From positions 868,001 to 932,000 of the forward strand of contig SEMN01000142.1 in the NCBI GenBank assembly GCA_005408345.1: 64,000 nucleotides of DNA, read 5' to 3'. The translations under genes and the position numbers were made by a program. The DNA comes from Macquaria australasica. Its lineage: Eukaryota; Chordata; Actinopteri; Centrarchiformes; Percichthyidae. Under the pieces are notes generated by a model, which saw nothing but the letters and a program-made list of their open reading frames with translations, searched no databases and was not told where the DNA came from. Below are positions 48,721 through 58,860 of the stretch, in pieces. The number at the start of each line of letters is the position of its first letter. Positions within the stretch are counted from its first letter, which is position 1.

Positions 48721-51700
48721 TTGGTGACATTTGTCCTTTGCACCTTCAGAATGAGCCTTAGGTATCTTACTAAACAGGTGTTATGACAACTGTTACATCG
48801 ACTAAAAACTTTGTTTTTTAAGAGTGTCTTTTTACTGCTATACTTCATAAGGGGTTGTCTTCAAGTGCAGATTTGTTCATAAGAAAAAACACATTTATCA
48901 GTGCATTATTTAAATCAAATGCATTGCTATTCCCACGTTGATTAAACACAACACACTATGTCTATCGTCCTAACACCCGTGGGTGTGTTGAAGATGACAA
49001 CGCATACTGTACAGGTACGAGGCTGTGGTTGTGCTGTGTTTGACATCAGTTTATCTCTCAGGTCAGTCCCACAGTGCAATATTCACTCAGCACTTTCTAA
49101 CTAAACCCAGATGTTGGCAAGATGCTTTGCACTATGAGAGTGACATCACACCACAAAGCTGTCATATTGACACACCAGCGCCATTGCTACCACGCTGATT
49201 AAGTTAGAGCCTCCTCATTAATGCGAGTCCTCCCAGCACACACACAGTCACACGCTACACAAACTGCAAGGGCCTGCAAATTCCCGTACAACCCCACCCG
49301 CTCATCTCAAAGGTGTATCATGAAATTTGTGGAGGTTGTGACAAGATTCATTAATGTAATATTCTATTAAACTAATAGATAATCTACTGTGTTGAAATCA
49401 CAGGCACCCCAACTTCCTCCTTAGGAGCCTTTGTGACAACATAACACATGGCAAGAAACTGTATAATAAAAGACAAATTTGATACTGAGAGAAGACAGTC
49501 AGTATTTACACAACCTCAAGAGGTCACTTCTCAGGGAAACATAAATGTAGACTGTTTTACACTTTTGAATAAACAAGCAATGGCATTGTTTTTCTGGTCA
49601 GAAGTCTGTTATAAAGGTCTGAGTTGGGAAACTCTCCAGCCTTTTTTGGCAAGTTTCAATTACTGTGAAATGGAATACTGAATTTAACTGTCCCCCACAA
49701 TGGATTTGAAGCAGTGACTCTGGATTGGACCCAGTCTCCTTGTTTGTCCATCTGTCCATTACATATAAAATACAGTATATCTCAGATATGATTGGACTTA
49801 CACATCTAGCATTTCAAGCCTGAGTATGCTACATTTGGTAACTCATGCATGTCACTTGGGACATCAGATGCACTTGTGTTTCAGTTCTGACAAAACCTCA
49901 GAAATAATTAATTTCACATCTGAATTCCAGCATTCAAAGTCACTGACCCAAAAGGAAACTGCTGTGCAGCTCACAACAAAGTTACAAATATCAGTATTGC
50001 AAAATTTTATTTATTTAATCTCAGCAAATGAGGTGGTTGTGCTCTTGTGTGACATTTAAGGGAGACGCCAACTTTCGCTCTTTGTTTATTAAGCAACCAT
50101 CGCCATAGTGATAAAGGGAATATTGTCCAAATCCAGAGCTGATGTTGCAACATTTAATCCTCTGATTGAATTACCAGGGAGGAGCAGAGAGAGAGGGAGA
50201 GCGAGAAGGAGTAAAGTTACTCTACTTTTATAAACATTTACTTTGCTGAGGTTGTATCTAACAGTGTGGAGGTTCCAGTTGTCACCAAGGAGGGTGTGCC
50301 ATCATTAATACCACTGACAAGTTCAGCTTAGCTGTTACTGGTAATAGAGTCTTTTTATTGCTGCACCGCCCCTACTTTGTCTCATCCATACTGAAAACTC
50401 CTCATGAGAGTTTTTCTCAGAACACCCTGAAATTAGGGGAAATTGTATATGGTACCTTCGGTGGCTGTATATTCTGTAAAATCCTGCACTGTGTTTTAAA
50501 GCTGCAATAATCAATATTTATTATTATCAATGGAACAAAGGACTATGTGTAATGTGAAAGGTGGCGCTTGTAGTGATGAACGCACAAATAATTATCATCC
50601 GACTCTGCACTTCCTCACAGCTCTACAGAGAGTTTTAGTCTTCTTTAAGCCCCATTCGGATGGGATTCATTTACAGGCGGGGAATAAAAGAAAATTTAAC
50701 TCATCATTCCGGATGGCATTTTAACCAGGAAAAATCAGAAAATCACAGGATATGGTTTGCAATCGACATGGACATTCAGCAGGACAAGGCCAAAAGAGAA
50801 AGCAAAAAGCCTCCCCGGGGAGGGGGTGGAGACGTGAGGCAAAGATACTGCCTGTTTATTCAAAAATAGTATTCCTTCTCTGAGTCAAAAGGGAGTTAAA
50901 CCTTAACACACAGCTCCAGATTTATAATTACAGGAGGACCAATGAGTTTTTGAATATTGGATTTACATTATTAACATGAATTTGATTGTAAATGAGCAAT
51001 TGTTTTCCAACACATTCATTAAAACACCTTTATAAAATGATAATATGTCACATGATCTGTTTTCAGATTGTTCTGCTGCCCCCAAGTGGCCAAAAAATCT
51101 ATTAGCTAATGCAGATGTCAGGTATTACAGTAACACTGGCACAATGGAGCTGAACATATTTATTCTTTATAGGTCTCTATTCTGGCCTTGCACAAGCAAA
51201 TCAGTGTTAAAATGATTGTGAGGAGTGAACACAGCACTATGCAAAAATCTATAAGCAAAACTTAAAGTTATGAAGCAGTTAAATGAGTAGCTGTAATTGA
51301 AGTAATTGGTGCAAGCATGCAATATAATCTCCCTCCTGAGGTGTTGCAGATGAATAAATGTTATGTATATGTTGGCGGGAAATAGATGGTTACTTGTAGG
51401 TAACAATGTGAAAGCACCTTTGCCTTATTTGGCTGAGTGACAGGGCAACACGTCCTTTAATTCTGTTATTGTAGCCATTAAACTCTCTCTTTCATACACA
51501 AACCATCCCCTCATTACCCCCTGCTCTCTCTCCCGTTTGCCTCTCTCTCTGAGTGGGTTGTATACACAGTGTGGTTACAGTCTCCTCAGCCCATCAAACT
51601 GTATGGAACCAGTGTGAGTCCCTGTATTGTTGGTAGTGAAGGCCAGTCCTCTGAGGGCCTTGTTGTGTGTTATTGCACAAATTCATCACCATTAGGCAAT

Positions 51701-52379
51701 CATGGCAGAGCACTCCAGTGTGGTTTAAATACACACTGAGAGGGGCAGCCAGGAGGAGAAAGTGTATACTTGTGTAACTTTGTATGTGAGCATGTTGTGA
51801 TCTGCAGTGAATATTTAATAGTTATGGTAACACTTTGATTGATAAAGTTATAACTAATAATTTATGAAACATTGTTAGAAATATACTGATATGCGTGTTT
51901 CCTATATCCTAATACAATGATGACACATACTGTATTTTGCTCTCACAAATTACAAAAGACAAAAAGATAGAAGAAGACAAGAAGAAGGAAAAACTGTGTA
52001 TGTTGCATGCCTGCATATATTACTTGTGCAGATGACACAAGAAGAAGATTGCCTGTACTAACACTGATCAAAAGCAGACTCTCCAGAGCTGTAACTGCTA
52101 ATGCAAATTTGATTAAACGACCAGTTGACAGATTGTGGCTGCAATAAAATGACCAAAAGAGACGCTCTTTGTCTCGATTCCATGTGGTGAGGAAACGCTT
52201 GGCTGGGGGAAACTGTAAGAGTAATCTACAGCAGGGTGCCAGTGCCTTTTCAATGCCATAACAGCTCATACAAATGTGTGAACATGGATTAGATGACATG
52301 AAAATCAATTAGAAATTTGAATTAAACAAGCTAACTGGGAGACAGAAATGACAGATGATAGAGGAAATAGTTACTTCTG
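48721..52379. other. Non-coding, no repeat recognised
   Basis: The longest stretch here without an obvious repeat or microsatellite. No open frame has a recognisable domain. Low repeat density makes 49.1-49.4 kb and 49.7-51.6 kb the places where a conserved non-coding element would most plausibly sit, but this cannot be shown from one sequence. Confidence 0.5.
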
Positions 52380-52382
52380 CTT

Positions 52383-52920
52383 TACAGGAGTAGTTTGACA
52401 TTTTGGGATGTTTTTGGGGCGGCTGTGGCTCAGGAGGTAGAGAGGGCCTGCTATATAAACGCATCCATTTACCATTTATGCTTTATTTGGCTTTCTTTAT
52501 TTACTTTCTTGCCAAGACTTAGATGAGAAAATCTATAGTAGGGCTAGCTAGGGCCAGCAGGCAGTTAGCTTAGCTTCGCTTAAAGACGGGGGAAACTGGC
52601 TCCCTTCGCTCCCCCTGAAACCACCAATTGTCATTTTTACGTTTCGTTTTTATTTTAATACTTAAACAAACGACATACAACATGTTAATCAGTGAGCTTT
52701 AGAGGTGTTTGTAGGTAGGCTGTATGTAGATTTTACCTTTTGGCAGAGCCAGGCTAGCTGTTTCCCCCTGCCTCCGCTCTTTATGTTAAGCTAAGCCAAT
52801 GTCTCCTGGTTCCAGCTTCATATTTAGTGTACGGATGAGAGAGTGGCATCGATCTTCTCTTCCAGCTCTCGGCAAGAAAGCATAGAAGCACATTTTCCCA
52901 AAATATCGAAATGTCCTTCA
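52383..52920. mobile_element. Fold-back element, copy 3 (near full length)
   Basis: About 540 bp with long imperfect inverted arms: left AGGAGTAGTTTGACATTTTG, TTTCTTGCCAAGACTTAGAT and TTAGCTTAGCTTCGCTTAAA; right GCCAGGCTAGCTGTTTCCCC, TTATGTTAAGCTAAGCC, CTCTCGGCAAGAAAGC and AAAATATCGAAATGTCC. The arms would pair over more than 100 bp. The left arm carries an insertion that starts like a SINE (52416-52450). Confidence 0.85.
52416..52450 (+). mobile_element. SINE head fragment (tRNA-like A box)
   Basis: GGGGCGGCTGTGGCTCAGGA matches the start of a common fish tRNA-derived repeat; TGGCTCAGGAGG fits a pol III A box. The B box and body are absent. Confidence 0.55.
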
Positions 52921-52965
52921 ATTGATAAGAGACGGTGAAATAAATTTGCTCTTTCAATGTAGGTC

Positions 52966-52969
<4 letters not shown>

Positions 52970-52998
<29 letters not shown>
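52970..52998 (+). repeat. Poly(A) tract
   Basis: About 29 A residues. No element of the matching strand clearly ends here. Confidence 0.9.
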
Positions 52999-53003
<5 letters not shown>

Positions 53004-54126
53004 AGCTACAGGATTTTTGCAAGAATTTGCATCAGAGTCACCTTTTGATGTGAACTCAGTATGTACACTCGTGAGTCAACCTTTAAATCCTTTAAATTAC
53101 AGCTCTCTCTGATTGCAGTGCAGTCAGATGGTAGCTAAGCATAATATACAACTAATTTAGAGTTGTAAGTCAAAAGCTTGGGATACAAAGACAGAGGGAG
53201 ACTGGAAGGTTTTACATCAGTTTGCAAAGGTACATTAAAAAAGTGTCCCATATACAAAAAGCTGACCTGTAAATAAATAAATAAATAAGGTGTACGATAA
53301 ATAAGAAGACTACCTGTAACACTTGAACCGGCTTGGTCCCATTTTGATACAGTGATCATGAAAAGGAAATTGAGCTACAACCTCAAATGTTGCTAAGAAG
53401 CCAAATGTTACCACGCTGTCCCAATACTTTGTCTGTACTCGCTCACATTACCCCTCCCACCATCTCTGCCCTGGCTTTCTCTCTCTCATGGCTGCATACA
53501 GGGGACTAGGCTTCCATCCAGATCTATTTAATGGTCCATAATGCTGCACCACACACGCATGCACACACACAAACATAAGCACAGAGAGCACGGGAGAAAA
53601 AGAGAAACTTTTCATGCGTTCTGCCAAGTAGGTTGTTTATATGTTGCAAATGCACCCATTTACCTCTGCATTAAAATCATTCCCGATGACATTATCTCGG
53701 ATGTTTGTCTTAGCAGCAAGTTCATAGAACCACAGTTGCATGTAAATGTTGTTACAATGCTTTTATTGCTATTATGTGAATATAATGTTAGGTTGACACA
53801 ATGGCGTATTTGTTTATTTCCCTCTTGTGCAAAGGAATTTATGATGGCAGAAGCCTTTAAGAAGTAAGGGTTCATATGAATATATTAGGCTGTTATTTAC
53901 AGATTTATTTATAGATTTAGCATCATTATTGCTTCTCTACTGCCTCTGCTTACACAGGATATTATGCAAAATGTTTCATTATACTGTCTATAATTATATT
54001 CTTATACTGCTACTTTTTGAATAGTAAATCATGTGACAATGTGGTCTTCTAGTTTAGGCATATGATTAACTAATTTATTCATTTGTTTTTGTTTTCATTC
54101 ATTTAACAATAAATAGATATTAATAC
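52999..54126. other. Non-coding, nothing recognised
   Basis: AT-rich; a short (AAAT)n stretch lies near 53273-53287. The frame 53541-53867 has no recognisable family. Confidence 0.45.
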
Positions 54127-55008
54127 AAGTAATCATCTTACAATGGCTGATTGTCTGGTGTCTGACTGCTGATGACCTCTGTAGCCTGGAGGTGTTAGTT
54201 TAGGAACAAGAGAGTCGACCACACACTCAGAGAGAGAGAGAGAGACAGACTCACACACACAAATAAACACAAAGAGGATAATCCCAAACCAAACCTCATG
54301 ATTGATCTGTGACTTTTGGGTTTTGTACCACTTGAATTGTATTGTATTTCATTTAGTAGTAAATTGGTAATGCAATGAGGTGTGTTACTACAAAATCTAT
54401 ACTGAAAGTTTTTACTGGTTAAGGTGAACTAATCACTCTGGCAGACAACACAGGCTACTGTGCATTCATCAACTTCCAGTCATTGCTGGCAGGGGTTTGT
54501 TTAAATATACAGTACCCAGGATTAACTGGTTGATCTTGTTTGCTGGGGCGGAGGGTTCTAGCTGAATTTGAGGGTGGAGTTAAACTTTAATAAAGCACTA
54601 GTAAAGCCTCAATCTGACTATAAACAACGAGCAGCGTGTCATATTGGGAAGTACGGATAAGACAAGAACATTCACAATGAACATATTCCACTGTGGCAAA
54701 TTATAACAGCTGTACTATCCTAAAATGAGATTTACATTGTTTACTTTTGACAAAGGAAATAAACAACTGGCATAAACTTTACAGATTTCTCATGCAGTAA
54801 TACTCAAGGAGATTTATTTTGAATAAAAATGTTAAATTCTGATGTCAAAAGATGGAGAAAATTGGGTCAGTAACTCAGAACTGAACCTCCAAAAATTACA
54901 AAAGCATGCTTTTAACTAAGAACTGCACAGCACCCGTCCAGGCCAATGTGCATGTGTTTTATATACACCCATGGCTCATTTAAAGGTTAATACAGCAAAA
55001 TAATCAGC
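54127..55008 (+). repeat. Diverged tandem duplication, unit 1
   Basis: Starts AAGTAATCATCTTACAATGG and ends near ACAGCAAAATAATCAGC. Its first third and last fifth align with 55009-55573; the middle (about 54410-54815) is absent from unit 2. A (GA)n tract lies at 54230-54244. Confidence 0.85.
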
Positions 55009-55573
55009 AAGTAATCATCTTACAATGGCTGATTGTCTGGTGTCTGACTGCTGATGACCTCTGTAGCCTGGAGGTGTTAGTTTAGGAACACGAGAGTCGA
55101 CCACACACACACACACACAGAGAGAGACACACAAAGAGGATAACCCCAAACCAAACCTCATGGGAAAACAAGCAAGATTAGTGACATTTTACCACAAGCA
55201 ATTTACTTCTGCAAAGGTATAAGAAATGGATTTAAGATTGAGCAAATAGCTCTAACATAAGCTGCCATTGCTAGCATGTCATGATTGATCTGTGAGTTTT
55301 GTACCACTTGAATTGTATTTTATTTAATTTAGTAGTAAATTGGTAATGCAATGAGGTGTGTTACTACAAAATCTATACTGATACTATATACTATAAAAAT
55401 GTTAAATTCTGAGGTCAAAAGATGGAGAAAAAAAGATTGGGTCAGTAACTCAGAACTGAACCTCCAAAAATTACATAAGCACGCTTTTAACTAAGAACTG
55501 CACAGCACCCGTCCAGGCCCATGTGCATGTGTGTATATCATGGCTCATTTAAAGGTTAATACAGCAAAATAAT
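55009..55573 (+). repeat. Diverged tandem duplication, unit 2
   Basis: Directly abuts unit 1. It carries about 115 bp not present in unit 1 (near 55165-55279) and a (CA)n tract where unit 1 has GA. Confidence 0.85.
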
Positions 55574-56588
55574 ACAGTTGGCTGAAACATTGATACTAAT
55601 TTTGATATTAACTACTAGTAACGTGTCATCTCAGAGAGAAGAGTAGTTCATTTTACTGAGCGAGATTTAAGGAACTAAGTCACTAAAATGAACCGGTTAT
55701 CCCATCACTAGAAAACATAACGTAAGTATGTAAGCCACTCAGCCAAACAGTAGGATCTTACATTTTTCCTAGATTAACTAGCTCTACACTGCAATACATG
55801 ATACAGATCATCATGGTGAGGATGCTGACTTTTTCCAGCAGGAAGAATTACAAAGTCAGCCGGGGTGTACGTTAGCTTAGTACAGCTTAGTTAGCTAGGT
55901 ACAGCTGATAAACTCTGCTTAGTGACAGTTGTCATTTCAGACAACAAAATCGACAGTTGCCAGCTAGAAATGAGAAGCCTGCTCTTGTCAATCCTCTGTC
56001 TGAAATCAAGGATCCATTCCCCATTCATCCACAAACATTACTCCAGGGTTATCAACTCTCACGCTGTTGGCCAATTGTCAGGAAGCCTTCAAGCTACTCC
56101 TTCATGAAAAATTAGGCTTTCTCTGCACACGGGAGAAAGTCTTAACATCAGGGTTTTTTCCAAATTTCAGCAGCAATATTGGTCCATGAACATTACAGAG
56201 TGCAAAAGTCACAGTTCGCGTGGCTTTTTGTTGACATTTGCATGCGCACTCAGACCTTTCCCGAAACACCTTTCATGCATGTTGAGCTTTGCCTCGTTCA
56301 CTTTGCTCTACAATTTCACATTTATTACAACTTGAAATGTCCATAAAAATACAACTGTTAATATGATTAATGTGTCCTCGTGCCACTGAATGTAATCCGG
56401 GTTTTTGCCAAAACCTTAATCGGTCCACTTAAATTTGTTTGTTGCTTACAGCTGTATGTAGAAGTTTTCCCTCTGAGTTTATTAAATACCTGTAGCTATC
56501 ATACAGCAGCATCGATTAGGCATGTGATTGGCAAAGGACAAAAAAAGCAGGAAACAAGGTGGGTGGTAAAGTATGACCCAAGACATTC

Positions 56589-56623
<35 letters not shown>

Positions 56624-57291
56624 TTAAACCTATTTTAACCCCCTCATCAATAGATTTAACCTCAGGGCTGTTCAGTGTTAGCCTGGCTATAAATCCGTGT
56701 ATGCTGAAAAAAAAAAAAGAAATTATCTACCTACCAGAATGTAATAGTCTGTCAATTCCCTTCATTTGGTCTCACATAGAAATGCAGCAAAACTATTTGT
56801 AGTGCGTTAATTACATCAAGTTATCAATATCAAAATAATGCCTATATTTACATTCAGTCTGACTAACGTTACTTGTGTGACTATCTGCTTTGTGCATGAC
56901 AGACAACTAGAGCCGAAGCAGGAGTGCAGAAAGACACAGCTAACATTACTGTCCTCACTGCCACCCTTACAAAATAGCTAAACAAGTATCCAATTAACCG
57001 ATGTAAACCCAGGGTATTACTACGAACCATGTAAACTCTTTAATCAAGCTATTATCTAAATGTGGTTATTCACTGTAATCAGAGTGATCATAAGGATTAA
57101 CTACTTGATTAAATTACTTGAAAAGCAACCATTCATACAGCCAAGTGCTGCATGTGTCAAGACTAGCACTAACTTTGACAGCTGGCTACATTAACTAGCT
57201 TATTAACTTAGCAGATAAGCAAACACTATCTAGTAATTTTAGCTACTTAGCTTTCACTCACTCAGCCAAATATAAACACACACTCACTCAC
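55574..57291. other. Non-coding, homopolymer tract
   Basis: Contains a T-run of about 30 at 56591-56620 and A12 near 56707. The 140-codon frame 56380-56802 runs through the T tract and has no family. TAGCTAGC/CTTAGTTAGCTAGG words near 55870-55900 and 57190-57250 look repetitive. Confidence 0.5.
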
Positions 57292-57719
57292 TATGGCAAG
57301 CCCTTTTAACATTTAATCAGTAGGGCTGACTAGTAGCGATTTAGTTTTCACTAGTGGAAATTACATTTCGACGTGTCAAAATGTCATTTTGACATGTCGA
57401 AATGTTAATTTAAGATATCTGTAAAACAATTTTGACATGTTACAAATATATTTTCACATGTAGAAATTACATTTTGACTAGTCAACACTGCTTTACAGAT
57501 ACCTTTAATTTAATTATAGATATCAGTAATTCCTTTGTTACTAGTAAGAATAAGAATTACAGATATCTACAATTTAATTTTCAAATGTCGAAAAAGGATT
57601 GTGACTAGTGGAAATGTAATTTCCCATTTCAGATATCTACAGTTGCATTTCTGATATGTCCGACATATCATCAAACTATTTCGGATATGTGGGCGTCATA
57701 TCATCAAGTACCACAAAGC

Positions 57720-58060
57720 TATTGGTCGACTTTTAAATAGGCTACGTCCACCTCATGAATATTCAACAAATGCTAATCCTTTGTGAAAACACGTTGGCAA
57801 CACATCTGCTGCTCCATTCCAGTAAATGGCGGTAATGCACCTATAAATTGGTTTACCAACAGCCATTTAAACTTAAAAATTCTGTCAAATGCAGAAACTG
57901 CCGTCTCTGTATTAATAATTCCTTCTCTCTCCATTTTCGCTCTTCACCGCCAAATTAGCTCGGTGAGACGATTTCTCTTTCCTAGGATGGCGAACTCATG
58001 ACCCGCCGTACTCTGCTTTTGATTGGCCAGTACTCGTTGCAGGTAAGCCAATCAGAGGCA
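57720..58060. promoter_or_regulatory. CCAAT-box-containing core of the TIR element
   Basis: The core holds ATTGG at 57721-57725 (an inverted CCAAT) with a TTTAAATA word just after it, and the inverted pair TGATTGGC (58020-58027) / GCCAATCA (58047-58054) 19 bp apart. Inverted CCAAT pairs are typical NF-Y sites in divergent promoters. Promoter activity is inference only. Confidence 0.3.
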
Positions 58061-58079
58061 GAGTAGGGCAGATCATTCG

Positions 58080-58143
58080 CCCAAATTACCATATGCATTT
58101 CGGATATGTAGCCCAAATTACCATATTCATTTCGGATATGTGT
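58080..58143 (+). repeat. 32-bp tandem duplication
   Basis: Two copies of a 32-bp unit starting CCCAAATTACCATAT, each ending TTTCGGATATGT, differing at one internal base and near the end. It marks the inner edge of the right hexamer array. Confidence 0.85.
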
Positions 58144-58860
58144 GTATGTCATTGAAGATATCTACAATGACATTTTGACTAGTGGAAATTCCTTTTTTGA
58201 TATCTGAAATTCAATTCTGACTAGTTATAAAAGACATTGTAGATATCTTAAATATATTTGTTACTAGTAAGAATATAATTTTCACATGTTACAATTGTAT
58301 TTCAGATATCTGAAATGCAATTCTAGATATCTGAAATTCCATTCTTACTAGTTACAATTCCAAGCCAACATATCAATTATTTAATTTTGACTAGTCAGAA
58401 TTGAATTTTCAGAATCTCACTAATGAGAACTGAATTGTTGATATCATTAATTAACATTTTGACTAGTGAGAATTGAGTTGTAGACATCATTAATTAGAAT
58501 TATAACTAGTCAAAATTACATTGAGGATATGTCGACTTGGAATTGTAACATGTCAAAATTTAATTATAGATATCTGTAATTGAGTTTGAATAGAAGTCAA
58601 TGGTAAAAGTTGACTAGTTGTAATTAAGTTACAGATATCTACAATTAACATTTCCACTAGTAAGAAATGAATGGTTGATATCACAAACTTACATTTTGAC
58701 TAGTGTGAAATGAATTGTAGATATCTTTAATTAAAATTGTTACGTGTCAAAATTACATTATGGATATGTTGGCTTGCAATTCTAATTAGTCAAAAAGCAA
58801 TTGTTGATATCTACAATTGATATTACTGCTACTGATTAAATGTTAAAAGGGCTTGCCATA

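Larger units (their letters stand above)
57294..58858. mobile_element. TIR element with 21-bp-phased palindromic hexamer arrays
   Basis: 1,565 bp bounded by a perfect 30-bp inverted repeat (57294-57323 and 58829-58858, beginning TGGCAAGCCCTTTTAACATT) and flanked by TA on both sides inside a (CACT)n stretch. Left arm 57329-57689 and right arm 58103-58811 are arrays of self-complementary hexamers ACTAGT, ACATGT, GATATC and near variants, with 15-16-nt AT-rich spacers. Left starts run 57329, 350, 371, 392, 414, 435, 456, 477, 498, 519, 540, 562, 583, 604. Right starts include 58157, 178, 199, 220, 242, 263, 284, 305, 326, 347, 368. No transposase frame; the core (about 57690-58100) has only a 72-codon chance frame. 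It resembles a non-autonomous cut-and-paste element with subterminal binding sites. The superfamily is unknown to me. Confidence 0.9.

Noticed and set aside
56380..56802. 140-codon plus-strand frame
   Set aside because: It reads through a ~30-base T homopolymer as a poly-Phe stretch; no family, no splice or promoter context.
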